Of a DNA stretch of 64,000 nucleotides, positions 52,611 through 62,668 are shown piece after piece. Position numbers and translations under genes: made by a program. The DNA is from Streptomonospora sp. PA3 (GTDB taxonomy: Bacteria; Actinomycetota; Actinomycetes; Streptosporangiales; Streptosporangiaceae), in assembly GCF_009728995.1 (NCBI RefSeq), contig NZ_VTZW01000009.1, forward strand, positions 2,501-66,500. The letters are read 5' to 3'. The notes below the pieces were generated by a model. It was not told where the DNA came from. It worked only from the letters and a program-made list of their open reading frames with translations, and made no database searches. Position 1 is the first letter of the stretch. Each line of letters starts with the position of its first letter.

Positions 52611-54154
52611 GTTTTCCCGCGCAGCTCGACCTCGTTGACGATTCCCCTGTACCTGGCCCCGTCCTGGGGCAGACTAGTGAACCATACGACGACATAGCGT
52701 CCCTTGGCAGGCTCGGACAGTTCGATCTCCACCTCGCCCTGGACTCCGCTCTTGACAGCGGCGGGGGACCCGCCCGCGCCGAGTTCGGCCGGATCGGTGG
52801 AATCGCCCACGAGGATCTCCAGGTCGTGGGGGCCCTCGCCGAGGTTGAGGGACACGCTGTGCACCTCGGCGCTGCGCCCCAGGTCGACCATCAGGCCCAC
52901 GCCCGACTTCAGCCCGCCGAGGTCGGAACTCTCGTATCCCTGGGTGTTCCACGCGGTGGTCGCCTGGCCGTCGATGGCCTGCATGGCGATGTCGTTGTGC
53001 TCTTGCCCGTCGTCGCCGAGCGGGTCGAAACCGTCGGCCGATTGTGGCCGCAGCGCGGTGAGGTCGGCCGCGTCGCCGTTGCCGGGGCCGTTTCCGGCCG
53101 CGGTCTGGCCGGGGTCGGCGCCGCCCGAGCCGCTCATGTTGGTGCCGATGTTCCACGCGGCCACGACGACACCGACGAACACGATCAGGGCCAGCCCTCC
53201 GACCAGCACGCGGGTGAGCCCGGCGGGCGCCCCTTTGCCGCGGCGTCGTCCCGGCGGCGGGGGCGCCTGGCGGGGCCGGCGCGGCTGGGGCGCGGGTCCG
53301 GGCGGCGCGGCGGCGAACTCGCCCGAGCGCCGCGAGGTGCCGCGGGCGGGCTCGGGGGGCACGGGCGCGTTCGGCGGGGCGGCCGGCAGCGGGACCACGC
53401 GGGGGACGTTGGCCAGCGCGTCGGCGACCTCGCGGGCGCTTGCGAGGGGGCCGCCGTGCAGCGGCGCGAGGAACGCCGAGCGGCACACGAGGTCGTTGAG
53501 GAACTGGGAGACGCCGGAGTTCAGCTGGGCGGGCTGGCACGGTGCCCCGGCGACCAGCGGCGCGGCGGGCAGTCCGTTGCGCGCCTGGTCGGGCCAGTGG
53601 GCGGTCAGCGCCGCATAAAGCAGGCGGCCGAGCCCTTGGGCGTCGGCCGCCGCCGGGTTGTCCGCGCCGATGCCGCGCAGGGCGGCGTCGACTCCGATGC
53701 CGGTGACCTTGACCGCGCCCCCGAGGCTCCAGATGAGCTTTCCGGGTGTCAGGTTGAGGTGGTACAGGCCGGCCGAATGCGCGGTGGCCAGGGTCTCGGC
53801 GGCCTCGGCCACCAGCCCGGCGGCGCGCTCGGGGGTGAGGGGGCCCTGGGCGAGGAGCTCGGCCAGGGACTGCCCGGCGACCCATTCTTCGACGACGTAG
53901 GGGGCGGGTCCGCTGTCGTCGGCGTCGAACACCTGGGTGACGCGGGAGTCGGCGATGCGGCTGGTGGCTCGCGCGGCCCGGACGACCTCGCCGGTGCGGG
54001 GAAATCCCTCGGCGAAGGTCCACACTGCGACGAGCCGGGCGAGGGTCTCGTCGGTCGCCTTCCACAGGGTGGCCCCTGCGGTGTGGCTCACCTGGCTGTC
54101 GAGTCGGTAACGGCCTGCGAGACGGGCGCCTGGCTCAATCATGAAGGTGCTCAT
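52607..54154 (-). CDS. Membrane pseudokinase with C-terminal carbohydrate-binding-like domain
   Basis: A 515-residue protein homologous to the cytoplasmic and extracellular parts of mycobacterial MviN, here a separate gene. Residues 1-270 form a Ser/Thr kinase fold lacking catalysis: the glycine loop is degenerate, the HRD loop reads LYHLNLTPGKLIW, and the DFG is GIG. A Pro/Arg-rich linker (about 270-315) and one membrane helix (VLVGGLALIVFVGVVVAA) follow. Outside lies an F5/8-type discoidin-like domain (about 385-515, AIDGQATTAWNTQGYES). In mycobacteria the pseudokinase, once phosphorylated, recruits FhaA to restrain peptidoglycan synthesis. ATG at 54154; a second ATG four codons on is possible. 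Confidence 0.85.
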   Translation of the reverse strand: MSTFMIEPGARLAGRYRLDSQVSHTAGATLWKATDETLARLVAVWTFAEGFPRTGEVVRAARATSRIADSRVTQVFDADDSGPAPYVVEEWVAGQSLAELLAQGPLTPERAAGLVAEAAETLATAHSAGLYHLNLTPGKLIWSLGGAVKVTGIGVDAALRGIGADNPAAADAQGLGRLLYAALTAHWPDQARNGLPAAPLVAGAPCQPAQLNSGVSQFLNDLVCRSAFLAPLHGGPLASAREVADALANVPRVVPLPAAPPNAPVPPEPARGTSRRSGEFAAAPPGPAPQPRRPRQAPPPPGRRRGKGAPAGLTRVLVGGLALIVFVGVVVAAWNIGTNMSGSGGADPGQTAAGNGPGNGDAADLTALRPQSADGFDPLGDDGQEHNDIAMQAIDGQATTAWNTQGYESSDLGGLKSGVGLMVDLGRSAEVHSVSLNLGEGPHDLEILVGDSTDPAELGAGGSPAAVKSGVQGEVEIELSEPAKGRYVVVWFTSLPQDGARYRGIVNEVELRGKT

Positions 54155-54276
54155 GCCGGGAGTGACGGACGCGACGGCCGAAGGGGGAGGCTCTCACGAG
54201 GAGCGGCCTGCGGGGAGGATCCGGCCGTGTCTGTGCCTGTCCCCAACCTCCCTTCGGGCAGCTCAGAAAACTCGTG

Positions 54277-54301
54277 GACGGCGGTGGAGAACTGCCGTTC
54301 C
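54277..54301 (-). promoter_or_regulatory. Candidate ECF-type promoter for the pseudokinase-sigM operon
   Basis: On the minus strand GGAAC (54301-54297), 16 bases, CGTC (54280-54277), the general ECF pattern. It lies 123 bases before the pseudokinase start and could make sigM autoregulatory. Confidence 0.45.
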
Positions 54302-54403
54302 ATGCTAGGACGCCTGTGCGGTTCCTTCGGTGGCCAGGTGTGGGCGGATCAGTGAGCATTTGGGTCCTTATATCGGTTACGCAGGGTCATGCCCGCCTGG
54401 TGA

Positions 54404-56296
54404 TCAGCTCCTCAGCAGGCGGTTCCGCACCATGTTCAGAAATGTTGTGACTTCAGTCACACCCAAGCGCTTCGCCACCAGTACGAAGAGCACCGCGCCC
54501 ACCGCGCCGCCGGCCGCCATGGCCGCCAGAGACGGCAGCACCGTCCCCGGCAGCACGCCGAACGCCAGCACCATCGCCACCCCGAACAGCGCGCTGGGGA
54601 CGGTGGCCGCATACAGCAGCAGCAGGGTGCGCAGGATCCGCCGGCCGTCCAGACCGTTGACCCGGGCGCGCAGCCCGCGCCAGGCCAGGACGCAGCCGAC
54701 CACGTAGTAGAGCCCGTAGGCGATGGGCAGCAGGACCACCACCAGCTGCGGTGGAGCCGTGAACAGCAGCGCGATCGCCAGCGCGGCGTGCGCCGCCTCC
54801 GCCGGCAGCGCGATCAGCGACGGGGTCTTCGTGTCGCCCAGCGCGTAGTAGACCCGCATCTGCAGCTGGAACATCGTGAAGGGGATGAGCATCAGCGCGA
54901 ACACCATGAGGATCCGCCCGATGCCCGCCGCGTCCTCGGCCGAGGTGCTGCCGTTGGCGTAGATCAGCACGCAGAAGGGGATGGCGAAGACGACCATCGC
55001 CACCGACAGCGGCACGATGAGCACCGCCGACAGCCGCAGTCCGCGGGAGAAGTCCGAGCGCACCAGGTCTTTGCGCCCGTCGGCCACGTGCGCGCTCATC
55101 CGCGGCAGCAGGGCGGTGATCACCGAGACGGCGATGATGGCGTAGGGCAGCTGGAACAGCATGGACGCGTACTGGTAGGCGGTGATGCCGGCGCCCGCCG
55201 CCGACTCCCCCGACTGCGCCGCCCGCACGCCCGCGCGGGTGGCGACGTTCGTGGTCACCAGCAGACCGGTCTGCGCGACCCCGATGTAGAGCATCATCCA
55301 CGCGGCCGTCCGCACGGCCTCGCCCAACCCCGAGCCGCGCAGGTCCAGGCGCGGCCGCCAGCGGAAACCCGCGGCGAACAGCGCCCAGGCCAGCACCGCG
55401 GCCTGCAGCACCTGGCCGGCGGTGGTGCCCGCCCCGAGCAGGGTCAGTTGGGCGTCGGTGACCGATCCCGGGGCGGCGCCGGGCCCCGTGATCGACAGGA
55501 AGAGTGCGCCGACCCCGATGATCACCAGGTTGTTCAGCACCGGCGCCCACATCGGCGCGCCGAACCGGTCGCGCGTGTTGAGCATGGCGCTGGCCACGCC
55601 GCTGGCCCCGATGAAGAAGATCTGGCCCAGCAGGAAGCGGGCGAGTAGCGTGGCCGCTTCATGCTGCGGACCGGTGAACTCCCCGGCGTAGAGCCGGATC
55701 AGCAGCTCCGCCGCAGCGATGGCCGCCACCGTGATCGCGGCCAGCACCAGCAGCAGCAGCGTGAACAGCCGCTGCTCGGTGGCCGTGCCGCCGTCGGCGT
55801 CGCGCTTCTTGCGCTTCACCAGGAACGGCACGAAGACGCTGGCGAGCAGACCGCCGATGAGCAGGTCGTAGACGGCGAAGGGGACCATGTTCGCCGTCTG
55901 GTAGGCGTCGCCGAGCAGCTGGGTGCCCAGCGCCGCGGCGAGGACGATCGTGCGGACGAAGCCCGTGGCGCGCGAGACGACGGTGCCCGCGGCCATGATC
56001 GCGCTGGAGCGCATCAGGTTGCCCGGCGCCGCGTGCGCCGCCCCGCCGATCTCGTTGCCCTCCTCGCCGGGGCGGTCGGCGGTGCCCAGGTCGCCGTAGT
56101 CGGAGGGGTCGTGGGCGACGCGCAGTCCGGGCTCGGGCTCGGTCGCGGGCTCGGAGCGCTCGACCGCCTCCAAGACCTCCTCGGGCATGACGAGGCGCCG
56201 CCTGCGGGCGGCGCCCGGTCCCTCCGTCCCGCCGCCGGGCCGCTCGTCGGGCTGGTCGCCGGCCACCGGTTGCGTCATGTTCTGGGGCTTCCTCAT
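54404..56296 (-). CDS. murJ: Lipid II flippase MurJ (MviN), copy 1
   Basis: A 630-residue polytopic protein. After a soluble N-terminal region of about 95 residues come 14 membrane helices. Family motifs are MRSSAIMAAGTVVSRATGFVRTIVLAAALG, ANMVPFAVYDLLIGGLLASVFVPFLVKRK and FGAPMWAPVLNNLVII. It moves lipid II across the membrane for peptidoglycan synthesis. It lacks the pseudokinase tail of mycobacterial MviN, which is a separate downstream gene here. It follows copy 2 by 66 bases on the same strand. Confidence 0.93.
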   Translation of the reverse strand: MRKPQNMTQPVAGDQPDERPGGGTEGPGAARRRRLVMPEEVLEAVERSEPATEPEPGLRVAHDPSDYGDLGTADRPGEEGNEIGGAAHAAPGNLMRSSAIMAAGTVVSRATGFVRTIVLAAALGTQLLGDAYQTANMVPFAVYDLLIGGLLASVFVPFLVKRKKRDADGGTATEQRLFTLLLLVLAAITVAAIAAAELLIRLYAGEFTGPQHEAATLLARFLLGQIFFIGASGVASAMLNTRDRFGAPMWAPVLNNLVIIGVGALFLSITGPGAAPGSVTDAQLTLLGAGTTAGQVLQAAVLAWALFAAGFRWRPRLDLRGSGLGEAVRTAAWMMLYIGVAQTGLLVTTNVATRAGVRAAQSGESAAGAGITAYQYASMLFQLPYAIIAVSVITALLPRMSAHVADGRKDLVRSDFSRGLRLSAVLIVPLSVAMVVFAIPFCVLIYANGSTSAEDAAGIGRILMVFALMLIPFTMFQLQMRVYYALGDTKTPSLIALPAEAAHAALAIALLFTAPPQLVVVLLPIAYGLYYVVGCVLAWRGLRARVNGLDGRRILRTLLLLYAATVPSALFGVAMVLAFGVLPGTVLPSLAAMAAGGAVGAVLFVLVAKRLGVTEVTTFLNMVRNRLLRS

Positions 56297-56362
56297 TAGG
56301 CGGCGGGGGAGCCGCGGATGGGGGCGAGGGCCGGCGGCCGCGGTGGCAGGGGGCCGCCCGGG

Positions 56363-58129
56363 CTACCGCCGCAGGCGTGCACGCACGAGGGCCACCGCAT
56401 CCGACAGCTCCCGCACCAGCGGTCGTGCGCAGAGGAGGAACAGCAGGGCGCCCGCCAGGCAGCCGACGATCGGCGCACCGAGGTTGGTCGCCAGGCCCTG
56501 CCCGAACCGCTCGGTGAAGAACCAGAGCACACCGACGCCGACGGCGGCGCTGGGGATCGCGGCCGCGTGCAGCCGCAACAATGTTGCACCGATGCGCCGC
56601 CCGTCAAGACCGCCCAGTCGGCGGCTGAGGATGAAGCCGGCGATGGTCAGGCCGGAGACGAACGAGAGCATGAAGCCGGCGGCCACGCCCACCACGACCA
56701 GGTTGGGCGGCAGCACCCGGAAGGCGGTGTAGGCCAGCACACCGTGCACGGTCACGTTGGCGATGCTGATCAGGGCGGGCGTGCGGGTGTCGCTCATCGC
56801 GTAGAACACGCGCAGCATCAGCTGGAACACGGTGAACGGCACCAGGCCCAGCGCCATGGCGGCCAGCACCGCGCCGATGTTGGCGGCGTCCTGCGCGGAG
56901 GTGTTGCCGCGGGCGAAGACGAGCGTCGCCACCGGCACGGCGTAGATCGCCAGCGCCAGCCCCAGCGGCACCAGCACCAGGGCCGACATCCGCAGCGTGC
57001 GGGAGAACCCGGCGCGGACCTGTGCCCAGTCCTCGTCGGCGGCGTGGGCGCTCATGCGCGGCAGCAGCACGGTGATCAGCGAGACGGCGATGATGGCGTA
57101 AGGCAGTTGGAAGAGGGTGTAGGCGAAGTTGTAGGCCGTCAGCCCGGCGCCCACGTCGTAGCCGCCGCCGGCGCTGGCGGCGCCGGCGCGGTTGACCACG
57201 TTGGCGGTGATCAGCAGGCCCAGCTGGGTCATCAGGGTGTAGAGGAACATCCACCCGGCGCTGCGCAGCGCCTCGCCCAGCCCGGAGCCGCGCAGATCCA
57301 GCCGGGGGCGCCAGCGGAAGCCCGCGCGCCACACCGCCGCGATCAGCACCACCGTCTGCAGGGCCATGCCCGCCGACGTGCCGGCGCCCAGCAGCACCAG
57401 TTCGCCCTGGGTCACGGTCTCCACGGTCCGCCCGGCGCCGGCCACCCACAGGAACAGCCCGCCCACGGTGATGATCACCAGGTTGTTGAGCACCGGCGCC
57501 CACACCGGCGCGCCGAACCGGTTGCGGGTGTTCAGCATCCCGCTGATCAGCCCGCTCAGCCCCACGAAGAAGATCTGGGCCAGCAGGAAGCGCGCCAGGT
57601 AGACCGACACCTGCGCCTGCTGCGGCGCGGAGTCGCCCAGGTAGAGCCCGATGAGCGGCTCGGCACCCAGGATCGCCGCGGCGGTCACCGCGAACAGCAC
57701 GATCACGGCGCCGGTGAACAGCCGGTTCTCGGTCTTCACGCCGCCGTCGGCGTCGCGCATGCGCCGCTTGACCAGCAGCGGCACCAGCACGCTGGCGATC
57801 AGGCCGCCGATCAGCAGGTCGTTGATGATGAAGGGGATCGTCTGCGCGGTCTGGTAGGCGTCGCCGAGCAGCTGGGTGCCCAGCGCCGCCGCGATGACCA
57901 CGGCCTTAACGAAACCGGTGACACGCGAGACCATCGTGCCGGCGGCCATGACCGCGCTGGAGCGCATCATGCCGCCGGTGCCGCCGTCCTGCTCGGCGCC
58001 GCCGGACTCCGCGGCGGCGGGTTCCGAGCCTGCCGCGGCGCGCTCGGCCCCGCCCGGGGCTTCCTCGGCGGCGCGGTCGCGGCCGCGGGCAGGCGGGTCG
58101 TCGCTGCCGTTGGCGGTCTCGGTGGCCAC
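56363..58129 (-). CDS. murJ: Lipid II flippase MurJ (MviN), copy 2
   Basis: A 588-residue MurJ paralog with 14 helices and a shorter soluble N-terminus (about 53 residues). It shares MRSSAVMAAGTMVSRVTGFVKAVVIAAALG, DLLIGGLIASVLVPLLVKRR and RNRFGAPVWAPVLNNLVII with its neighbour. The two copies are clearly homologous but diverged throughout, so the duplication is old. It starts with GTG at 58129 and follows the DUF6049 gene by 62 bases. Which copy is the main flippase cannot be told from sequence. Confidence 0.92.
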   Translation of the reverse strand: MATETANGSDDPPARGRDRAAEEAPGGAERAAAGSEPAAAESGGAEQDGGTGGMMRSSAVMAAGTMVSRVTGFVKAVVIAAALGTQLLGDAYQTAQTIPFIINDLLIGGLIASVLVPLLVKRRMRDADGGVKTENRLFTGAVIVLFAVTAAAILGAEPLIGLYLGDSAPQQAQVSVYLARFLLAQIFFVGLSGLISGMLNTRNRFGAPVWAPVLNNLVIITVGGLFLWVAGAGRTVETVTQGELVLLGAGTSAGMALQTVVLIAAVWRAGFRWRPRLDLRGSGLGEALRSAGWMFLYTLMTQLGLLITANVVNRAGAASAGGGYDVGAGLTAYNFAYTLFQLPYAIIAVSLITVLLPRMSAHAADEDWAQVRAGFSRTLRMSALVLVPLGLALAIYAVPVATLVFARGNTSAQDAANIGAVLAAMALGLVPFTVFQLMLRVFYAMSDTRTPALISIANVTVHGVLAYTAFRVLPPNLVVVGVAAGFMLSFVSGLTIAGFILSRRLGGLDGRRIGATLLRLHAAAIPSAAVGVGVLWFFTERFGQGLATNLGAPIVGCLAGALLFLLCARPLVRELSDAVALVRARLRR

Positions 58130-58191
58130 AGGCGGCTCCCTTCGGGTGTCTGGATTGCGAGCGCGGTGTCCCGCGCGGTGGGTCCGCTCGG

Positions 58192-60669
58192 CTACCGGTC
58201 GGCGTCGGCGCCGCCGGTCCCGTCGTCGCTCTCGGTCGGCGCGGCGTCCGCGGACCGGTCCTCATTGTGGTGCACAGCCGCGTCGGGATCGGACGCCTGC
58301 GCGCCCTGCGCGTCGCCGTCGGCGGAGCCGGTGCCGGTGCCGGCGCCGTCCTCGCCCGTGCCGCCGGGCTCCGCGGCGGCAGCGGCGCCGTCCGACCTGT
58401 TGCGCGCCCACTTGCGCAGGGCGCGCGGGGCCAGCGCGGCGACGAGCACCAGTGCGCCGATCCCGCTGATGACGAGTGCCTGGCTGCCCATGCCGGTGGC
58501 GTTCACCGACAGGTACTGCACCTCGGAGACGGGCTCGCCGCTGAGGTTGTGCAGGTTCATCTGGATCATCGTGCGGCCGTTGACCCGCGCCGACAGTTGG
58601 ACGTAGACGGTGGTCTTCTGGTTGGGGCCGATCTCGATGGAGTCCTGGTAGTTGCCGATGGACAGGCGCTCGGGGTTGCCGGAGAGCATGGACAGGTTCA
58701 CCCGGACCGGGTGGTTGTTGAGGTCGTTGGCGATCAGGATCCCGATCGTGCCCGTCGCGCTGGCCAGCGTCACCGGCTCGGTGGGGATGATGTGCACCTT
58801 GTCCATGGCGCGCTCGACCGACCGCTGGACCAGCGCCCGCGCCGGCCCGGACAGGTCGTCCTCCCGGCGCCAGGCGGCCGACTCCAGCCGCAGGATCGCG
58901 GGGCGGAACGGGTCCTCGCCGTCGACCAGGATGCTGTTGAACAGCCGCACCCGGCCGCGCACGTCCTTGATCCGGTCCAGGTAGGCGCCGTCCAGTTCGG
59001 CGCGGGTGCCCCGCTTGGGGTAGGTGAGCGACTGGCGGGCCTCGCCGGAGGCCGGGCCGCCGGGCCGGACGTCGGCCAGGTCCACGGGCTCCAGCCACGG
59101 CAGCGTCCGGCTGGCCTCCAGCAGTCCCCGCGCGAACTCGGGGCCGGGGTCCCAGTCGGAGGGCGGGTAGGCGACGATCGTCCGCGGCTCACCGGGGTCC
59201 TCGCCGGCGATCATCGCGGTCTCGGCGGCGAAGCGCTGCTGGGCGAGCGCGGCCTCGCCCAGCCCGGAGGCGTCCTGGCGCAGCACCTCGGCCAGGCCGC
59301 TGTCGGCGACCAGCGCCGTGCCCTGCTCGCCCTTGCCCAGCGACAGCGGCGCCTGGGCGGTGGGGGTGTGGTCCACCCGGTCCTCAGCGGGCATGGCGGC
59401 ATCGCGCAGCAGGAACGTGCTGGCGCCGTGACGCTGGTAGAACTCGCGCGTGTCGACGTTCATCAGCCCGCCCTCGGGCAGCGCCACGGTCTCGTCGGCG
59501 GAGCGCTCCAGGACCCGCTCGACGGTCTGGTGGCCGAGGGAGAGCGCGGCGTCGGCGTCGTCGGACAGCCCGTGGCGCAGCAGGGCCGCGATGTCGGCGG
59601 AGGCGTAGGGCGTGGCCGCCACCGAATCGTCGGCCAGCGCGGCGCGTGCCTGCTCCAGCCAGATCCGCGCCTGAGGGCTGGGCTCCGCGGACTCCTTGGG
59701 GATGCCCGCGTCGTCCTCGGCGTCTTCGGCGCCGCTCTCCTGGGCGGCGGCGGCCGCCTGCGGGTCCTCCACCACCTTGTACGGGGAGGTGAGGCGTTCG
59801 ACGTCGGCGAGCAGTCCGGGGTCCACGGCCCAGGTGACCGGCACGGTGGAGGAGTCCGGCTGCGCGGCGTCCTCGGCCTGCGCGGACCCCGCTGCGCCGG
59901 GGGCGGCGTCGGCCGCGGCCGACGCCGAGGCCGAGGGCGTCGGCGCCGCCGGTGAAGGCGAGTTCTCCGCGCCGGGGTCCTCGGGCTCCAGCGACACCTC
60001 ATCGCTTTGGGCGCCGATCGTCAGCAGTCGGCCCAGGCGCCCTTGCGGCCCGAGGCTCTGCGGCAGCGAATCGTCCAGGAAGGTGTTGTCGTCGGCGCGG
60101 TGGGGCCGGTCCATCAGCGGCCACACCCAGGCGATGTCGACAGAAGCGGGCGCGGAGCCGCCGCCGCGGTAGGGCAGGAACGTCCGCTGCCGGCCGAAGT
60201 CCTCGCCCGAGCCGTCGAGGGCCTCGACGACCATGGGGTAGACGCCCCAGGAGGACAGCGACATCTCGCCCGCGTCGGCGCGCAGGGTGTAGTCGGCGGA
60301 CTCGCCGGGTTCCAGCGGGTCCGGCAGCTCCACGGAGGCGCCCTTGATCCCGGGGGCGGCGCTGTCTCCGGAGGCGAAGGAGTCGAGGTCGGACCGCTCG
60401 TCGAAGGGGTAGGAGGCGTAGCTGAACCGCACGCTGACGTCGTCGAGCTCGCCGCCGGTGGTGTTGGTGACCTGGCCGGTGATGCGGATCGTGCTGTTGG
60501 CGCCGATGGATTTCGGCGTGATCTCCTCGACGATCAGCGGGGGGGTGTCGCCACCGCTCCCGCCGGGGTCGGCGGGAGCCGGAACCTGGGCAGGGCTGAA
60601 CGCGGCCAGGGCCGGGATGACGGCCGCGGTCGTGGCCACGACCGAGCCGATGTGGACGATTCGACGCAC
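58192..60669 (-). CDS. DUF6049 secreted, membrane-anchored protein
   Basis: An 825-residue protein equivalent in position to mycobacterial Rv3909, next to mviN. It has a signal peptide (about 1-27), a large extracellular region with an immunoglobulin-like beginning (LIVEEITPKSIGANSTIRITGQVTNTTGGEL), an Ala/Ser/Pro-rich insert near 235-280, and one C-terminal membrane helix (ALVISGIGALVLVAAL) before an acidic tail. Function is unknown; context suggests a cell-wall role. GTG at 60669 follows GGAAGA. It heads the leftward run DUF6049-murJ-murJ. Confidence 0.88.
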   Translation of the reverse strand: MRRIVHIGSVVATTAAVIPALAAFSPAQVPAPADPGGSGGDTPPLIVEEITPKSIGANSTIRITGQVTNTTGGELDDVSVRFSYASYPFDERSDLDSFASGDSAAPGIKGASVELPDPLEPGESADYTLRADAGEMSLSSWGVYPMVVEALDGSGEDFGRQRTFLPYRGGGSAPASVDIAWVWPLMDRPHRADDNTFLDDSLPQSLGPQGRLGRLLTIGAQSDEVSLEPEDPGAENSPSPAAPTPSASASAAADAAPGAAGSAQAEDAAQPDSSTVPVTWAVDPGLLADVERLTSPYKVVEDPQAAAAAQESGAEDAEDDAGIPKESAEPSPQARIWLEQARAALADDSVAATPYASADIAALLRHGLSDDADAALSLGHQTVERVLERSADETVALPEGGLMNVDTREFYQRHGASTFLLRDAAMPAEDRVDHTPTAQAPLSLGKGEQGTALVADSGLAEVLRQDASGLGEAALAQQRFAAETAMIAGEDPGEPRTIVAYPPSDWDPGPEFARGLLEASRTLPWLEPVDLADVRPGGPASGEARQSLTYPKRGTRAELDGAYLDRIKDVRGRVRLFNSILVDGEDPFRPAILRLESAAWRREDDLSGPARALVQRSVERAMDKVHIIPTEPVTLASATGTIGILIANDLNNHPVRVNLSMLSGNPERLSIGNYQDSIEIGPNQKTTVYVQLSARVNGRTMIQMNLHNLSGEPVSEVQYLSVNATGMGSQALVISGIGALVLVAALAPRALRKWARNRSDGAAAAAEPGGTGEDGAGTGTGSADGDAQGAQASDPDAAVHHNEDRSADAAPTESDDGTGGADADR

Positions 60670-61093
60670 GCCAGAAGGTCTTCCGTGTCAGGTTGACAAT
60701 GGCCCGCGGGGGATTGGGAACGAAAACGTTAGACGCCGCAATCGCGCGACTCGGTCGGCTACCCGTCGGGGGCGCGTGAGTCGCGGCGGACTGCTGAGAA
60801 CGATACCCCCTCACCGGCCGCACTCCGATGCATTACGGGCCGGGCGGAATGGATGGCGGCCCCGTCCCTGTTTCCCGCAGGCGTGCGGGGCGCTTTGAGG
60901 CGCCGCCTTCCCTCCTCGCTCGGTCGCTCGTTCCTCGCTTCCTCGCTCGTCAGTCCAGACGGCGCCGCCCCCCGCACACCCGCCCGGACCCTGCGCGGCG
61001 CCCGCTCAACGCGGCCTGTTCCCCGCCGCCCCCTGTGCACAGGCGCTCCCGCCGATTCGCGAGACGCGATGAGGCGACTTAGTCTCTGGTGGT
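60670..61093. other. Divergent non-coding spacer with CTCGCT-rich tract
   Basis: No gene is seen. It must hold the promoters of DUF6049 and cca. At 60911-60950 a low-complexity tract repeats CTCGCT and TTCCTCGC several times. Near the right end TAGTCT (61080-61085) lies 8 bases before the cca GTG, suggesting a leaderless message. Confidence 0.5.
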
Positions 61094-62644
61094 GTGCCCA
61101 ATACAGCGTTTCCAGGTGAGTCCCCCCGCGACCCCGCGGGCGGGGCTGCGCCGACCGCCCCGGACGACCTCACCGACAAGCAGCGTGCGGCGATAACCGA
61201 GCTCTTCGGCGCCATCGACTCCGTCGTCCAGGAGTTGGGCGAGCTGTTCTCCGCGGGCGGCCACGAGCTCGCCATGGTGGGCGGCCCGGTCCGCGACGCC
61301 CTGCTGGGCCGCGAGGTCCACGACTACGACCTCACCACCGACGCCGTGCCGCAGACCATCCTGTCCCTGGTCGAGGGCTGGGCCGACGCCGTGTGGACCG
61401 TTGGCATCGACTTCGGCACCGTCGGCCTGCGCAAGGGCGGCCTGCAACTGGAGATCACCACCTACCGCAGCGAGTCCTACCGCCCCAAGTCCCGCAAGCC
61501 CGAGGTCCACTACGGCACCTCGCTCTACGACGACCTGCTGCGCCGCGACTTCACGGTCAACGCCATGGCCGTGCGCCTGCCCGGGCGCGAGTTCGTCGAC
61601 CCCTTCGGCGGACTCGCCGACCTCAAGGCCGGCCGCCTGCGCACGCCGGGCCGGCCCGAGGACTCCTTCAGCGACGACCCGCTGCGCATCATGCGCGCCG
61701 TGCGCTTCGCGGCCCAGTTGGGCCTCACCCCGGCGCCCGAGGTGCGCGAGGCCGCCGCCGCGATGGCCGACCGGCTGACGATCGTGTCGGCCGAGCGCGT
61801 CCGCGACGAGCTCACCAAGCTGATGCTCAGCGACAATCCCCGCAGGGGCGTGGAGCTGATGGTCGACCTGGGCATCGCCGCCCAGGTGCTGCCCGAGATC
61901 CCGCGCATGCGGCTGGAGATCGACGAGCACCACCGGCACAAGGACGTCTACGACCACTCGCTGACGGTGCTCGACCAGGCCATCGAACTGGAGCGCAAGC
62001 GCGGCATGGAGCCCGATCTGGTGCTGCGCCTGGCGGCGCTGCTGCACGACATCGGTAAACCCAAGACCCGCGCGTTCGAGTCCGGCGGCCGGGTCACCTT
62101 CCACCACCACGAGGTCGTGGGCGCCTCCATGAGCAAGAACCGGCTCAGCGCGCTGCGCTTCCCCAAGGACGTCGTCGCCGACGTCGGCAAGCTGGTGGCC
62201 CTGCACCTGCGCTTCCACGGTTACGGCAAGGGCGAGTGGACCGACTCCGCGGTGCGGCGCTACGCCCGCGACGCCGGCGACCAGCTTCAGCGCCTGCACG
62301 TGCTCACCCGGGCCGACTGCACCACCCGCAACCGCCGCAAGGCCGCCGCGCTCGCGCGCGCCTACGACGACATCGAGCACCGCATCGAGCGCCTCGCCGA
62401 GGAGGAGGAGCTCAACAAGGTCCGTCCCGATCTCGACGGCAACGAGATCCAGCAGATCCTGGGGATCGGCCCCGGCCCGATGATCGGCAAAGCCTGGCGG
62501 TTCCTGCTCGAACTGCGCCTGGAGAACGGCCCCATGGACAAGGAGGCGGCGGCCGCCGAGCTGCGCGCCTGGGCACAGCGCCACCTCGACGACGGCGGCG
62601 GCTCCCGCACCGGCGGAGATTCGGCCCCGGAGGGCGGCGAGTAG
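61094..62644 (+). CDS. cca: CCA tRNA nucleotidyltransferase
   Basis: A 516-residue class II CCA-adding enzyme; needed here because tRNA-Ile lacks an encoded CCA. The nucleotidyltransferase head has VGGPVRDALLGREVHDYDLTTDA with the DxD metal ligands, then RRDFTVNAMAVRL and DDPLRIMRAVRFAAQLGL. The C-terminal half has an HD domain (LLHDIGKPKTRAF and VTFHHHEVVGASMS), as in other actinobacterial members. GTG at 61094 has no clear ribosome site and may be leaderless. Its place beside the murJ/DUF6049 block is standard in actinobacteria. Confidence 0.96.
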   Translation: MPNTAFPGESPRDPAGGAAPTAPDDLTDKQRAAITELFGAIDSVVQELGELFSAGGHELAMVGGPVRDALLGREVHDYDLTTDAVPQTILSLVEGWADAVWTVGIDFGTVGLRKGGLQLEITTYRSESYRPKSRKPEVHYGTSLYDDLLRRDFTVNAMAVRLPGREFVDPFGGLADLKAGRLRTPGRPEDSFSDDPLRIMRAVRFAAQLGLTPAPEVREAAAAMADRLTIVSAERVRDELTKLMLSDNPRRGVELMVDLGIAAQVLPEIPRMRLEIDEHHRHKDVYDHSLTVLDQAIELERKRGMEPDLVLRLAALLHDIGKPKTRAFESGGRVTFHHHEVVGASMSKNRLSALRFPKDVVADVGKLVALHLRFHGYGKGEWTDSAVRRYARDAGDQLQRLHVLTRADCTTRNRRKAAALARAYDDIEHRIERLAEEEELNKVRPDLDGNEIQQILGIGPGPMIGKAWRFLLELRLENGPMDKEAAAAELRAWAQRHLDDGGGSRTGGDSAPEGGE

Positions 62645-62668
62645 CCCGCGCACCGCCAGACCCCGCCG

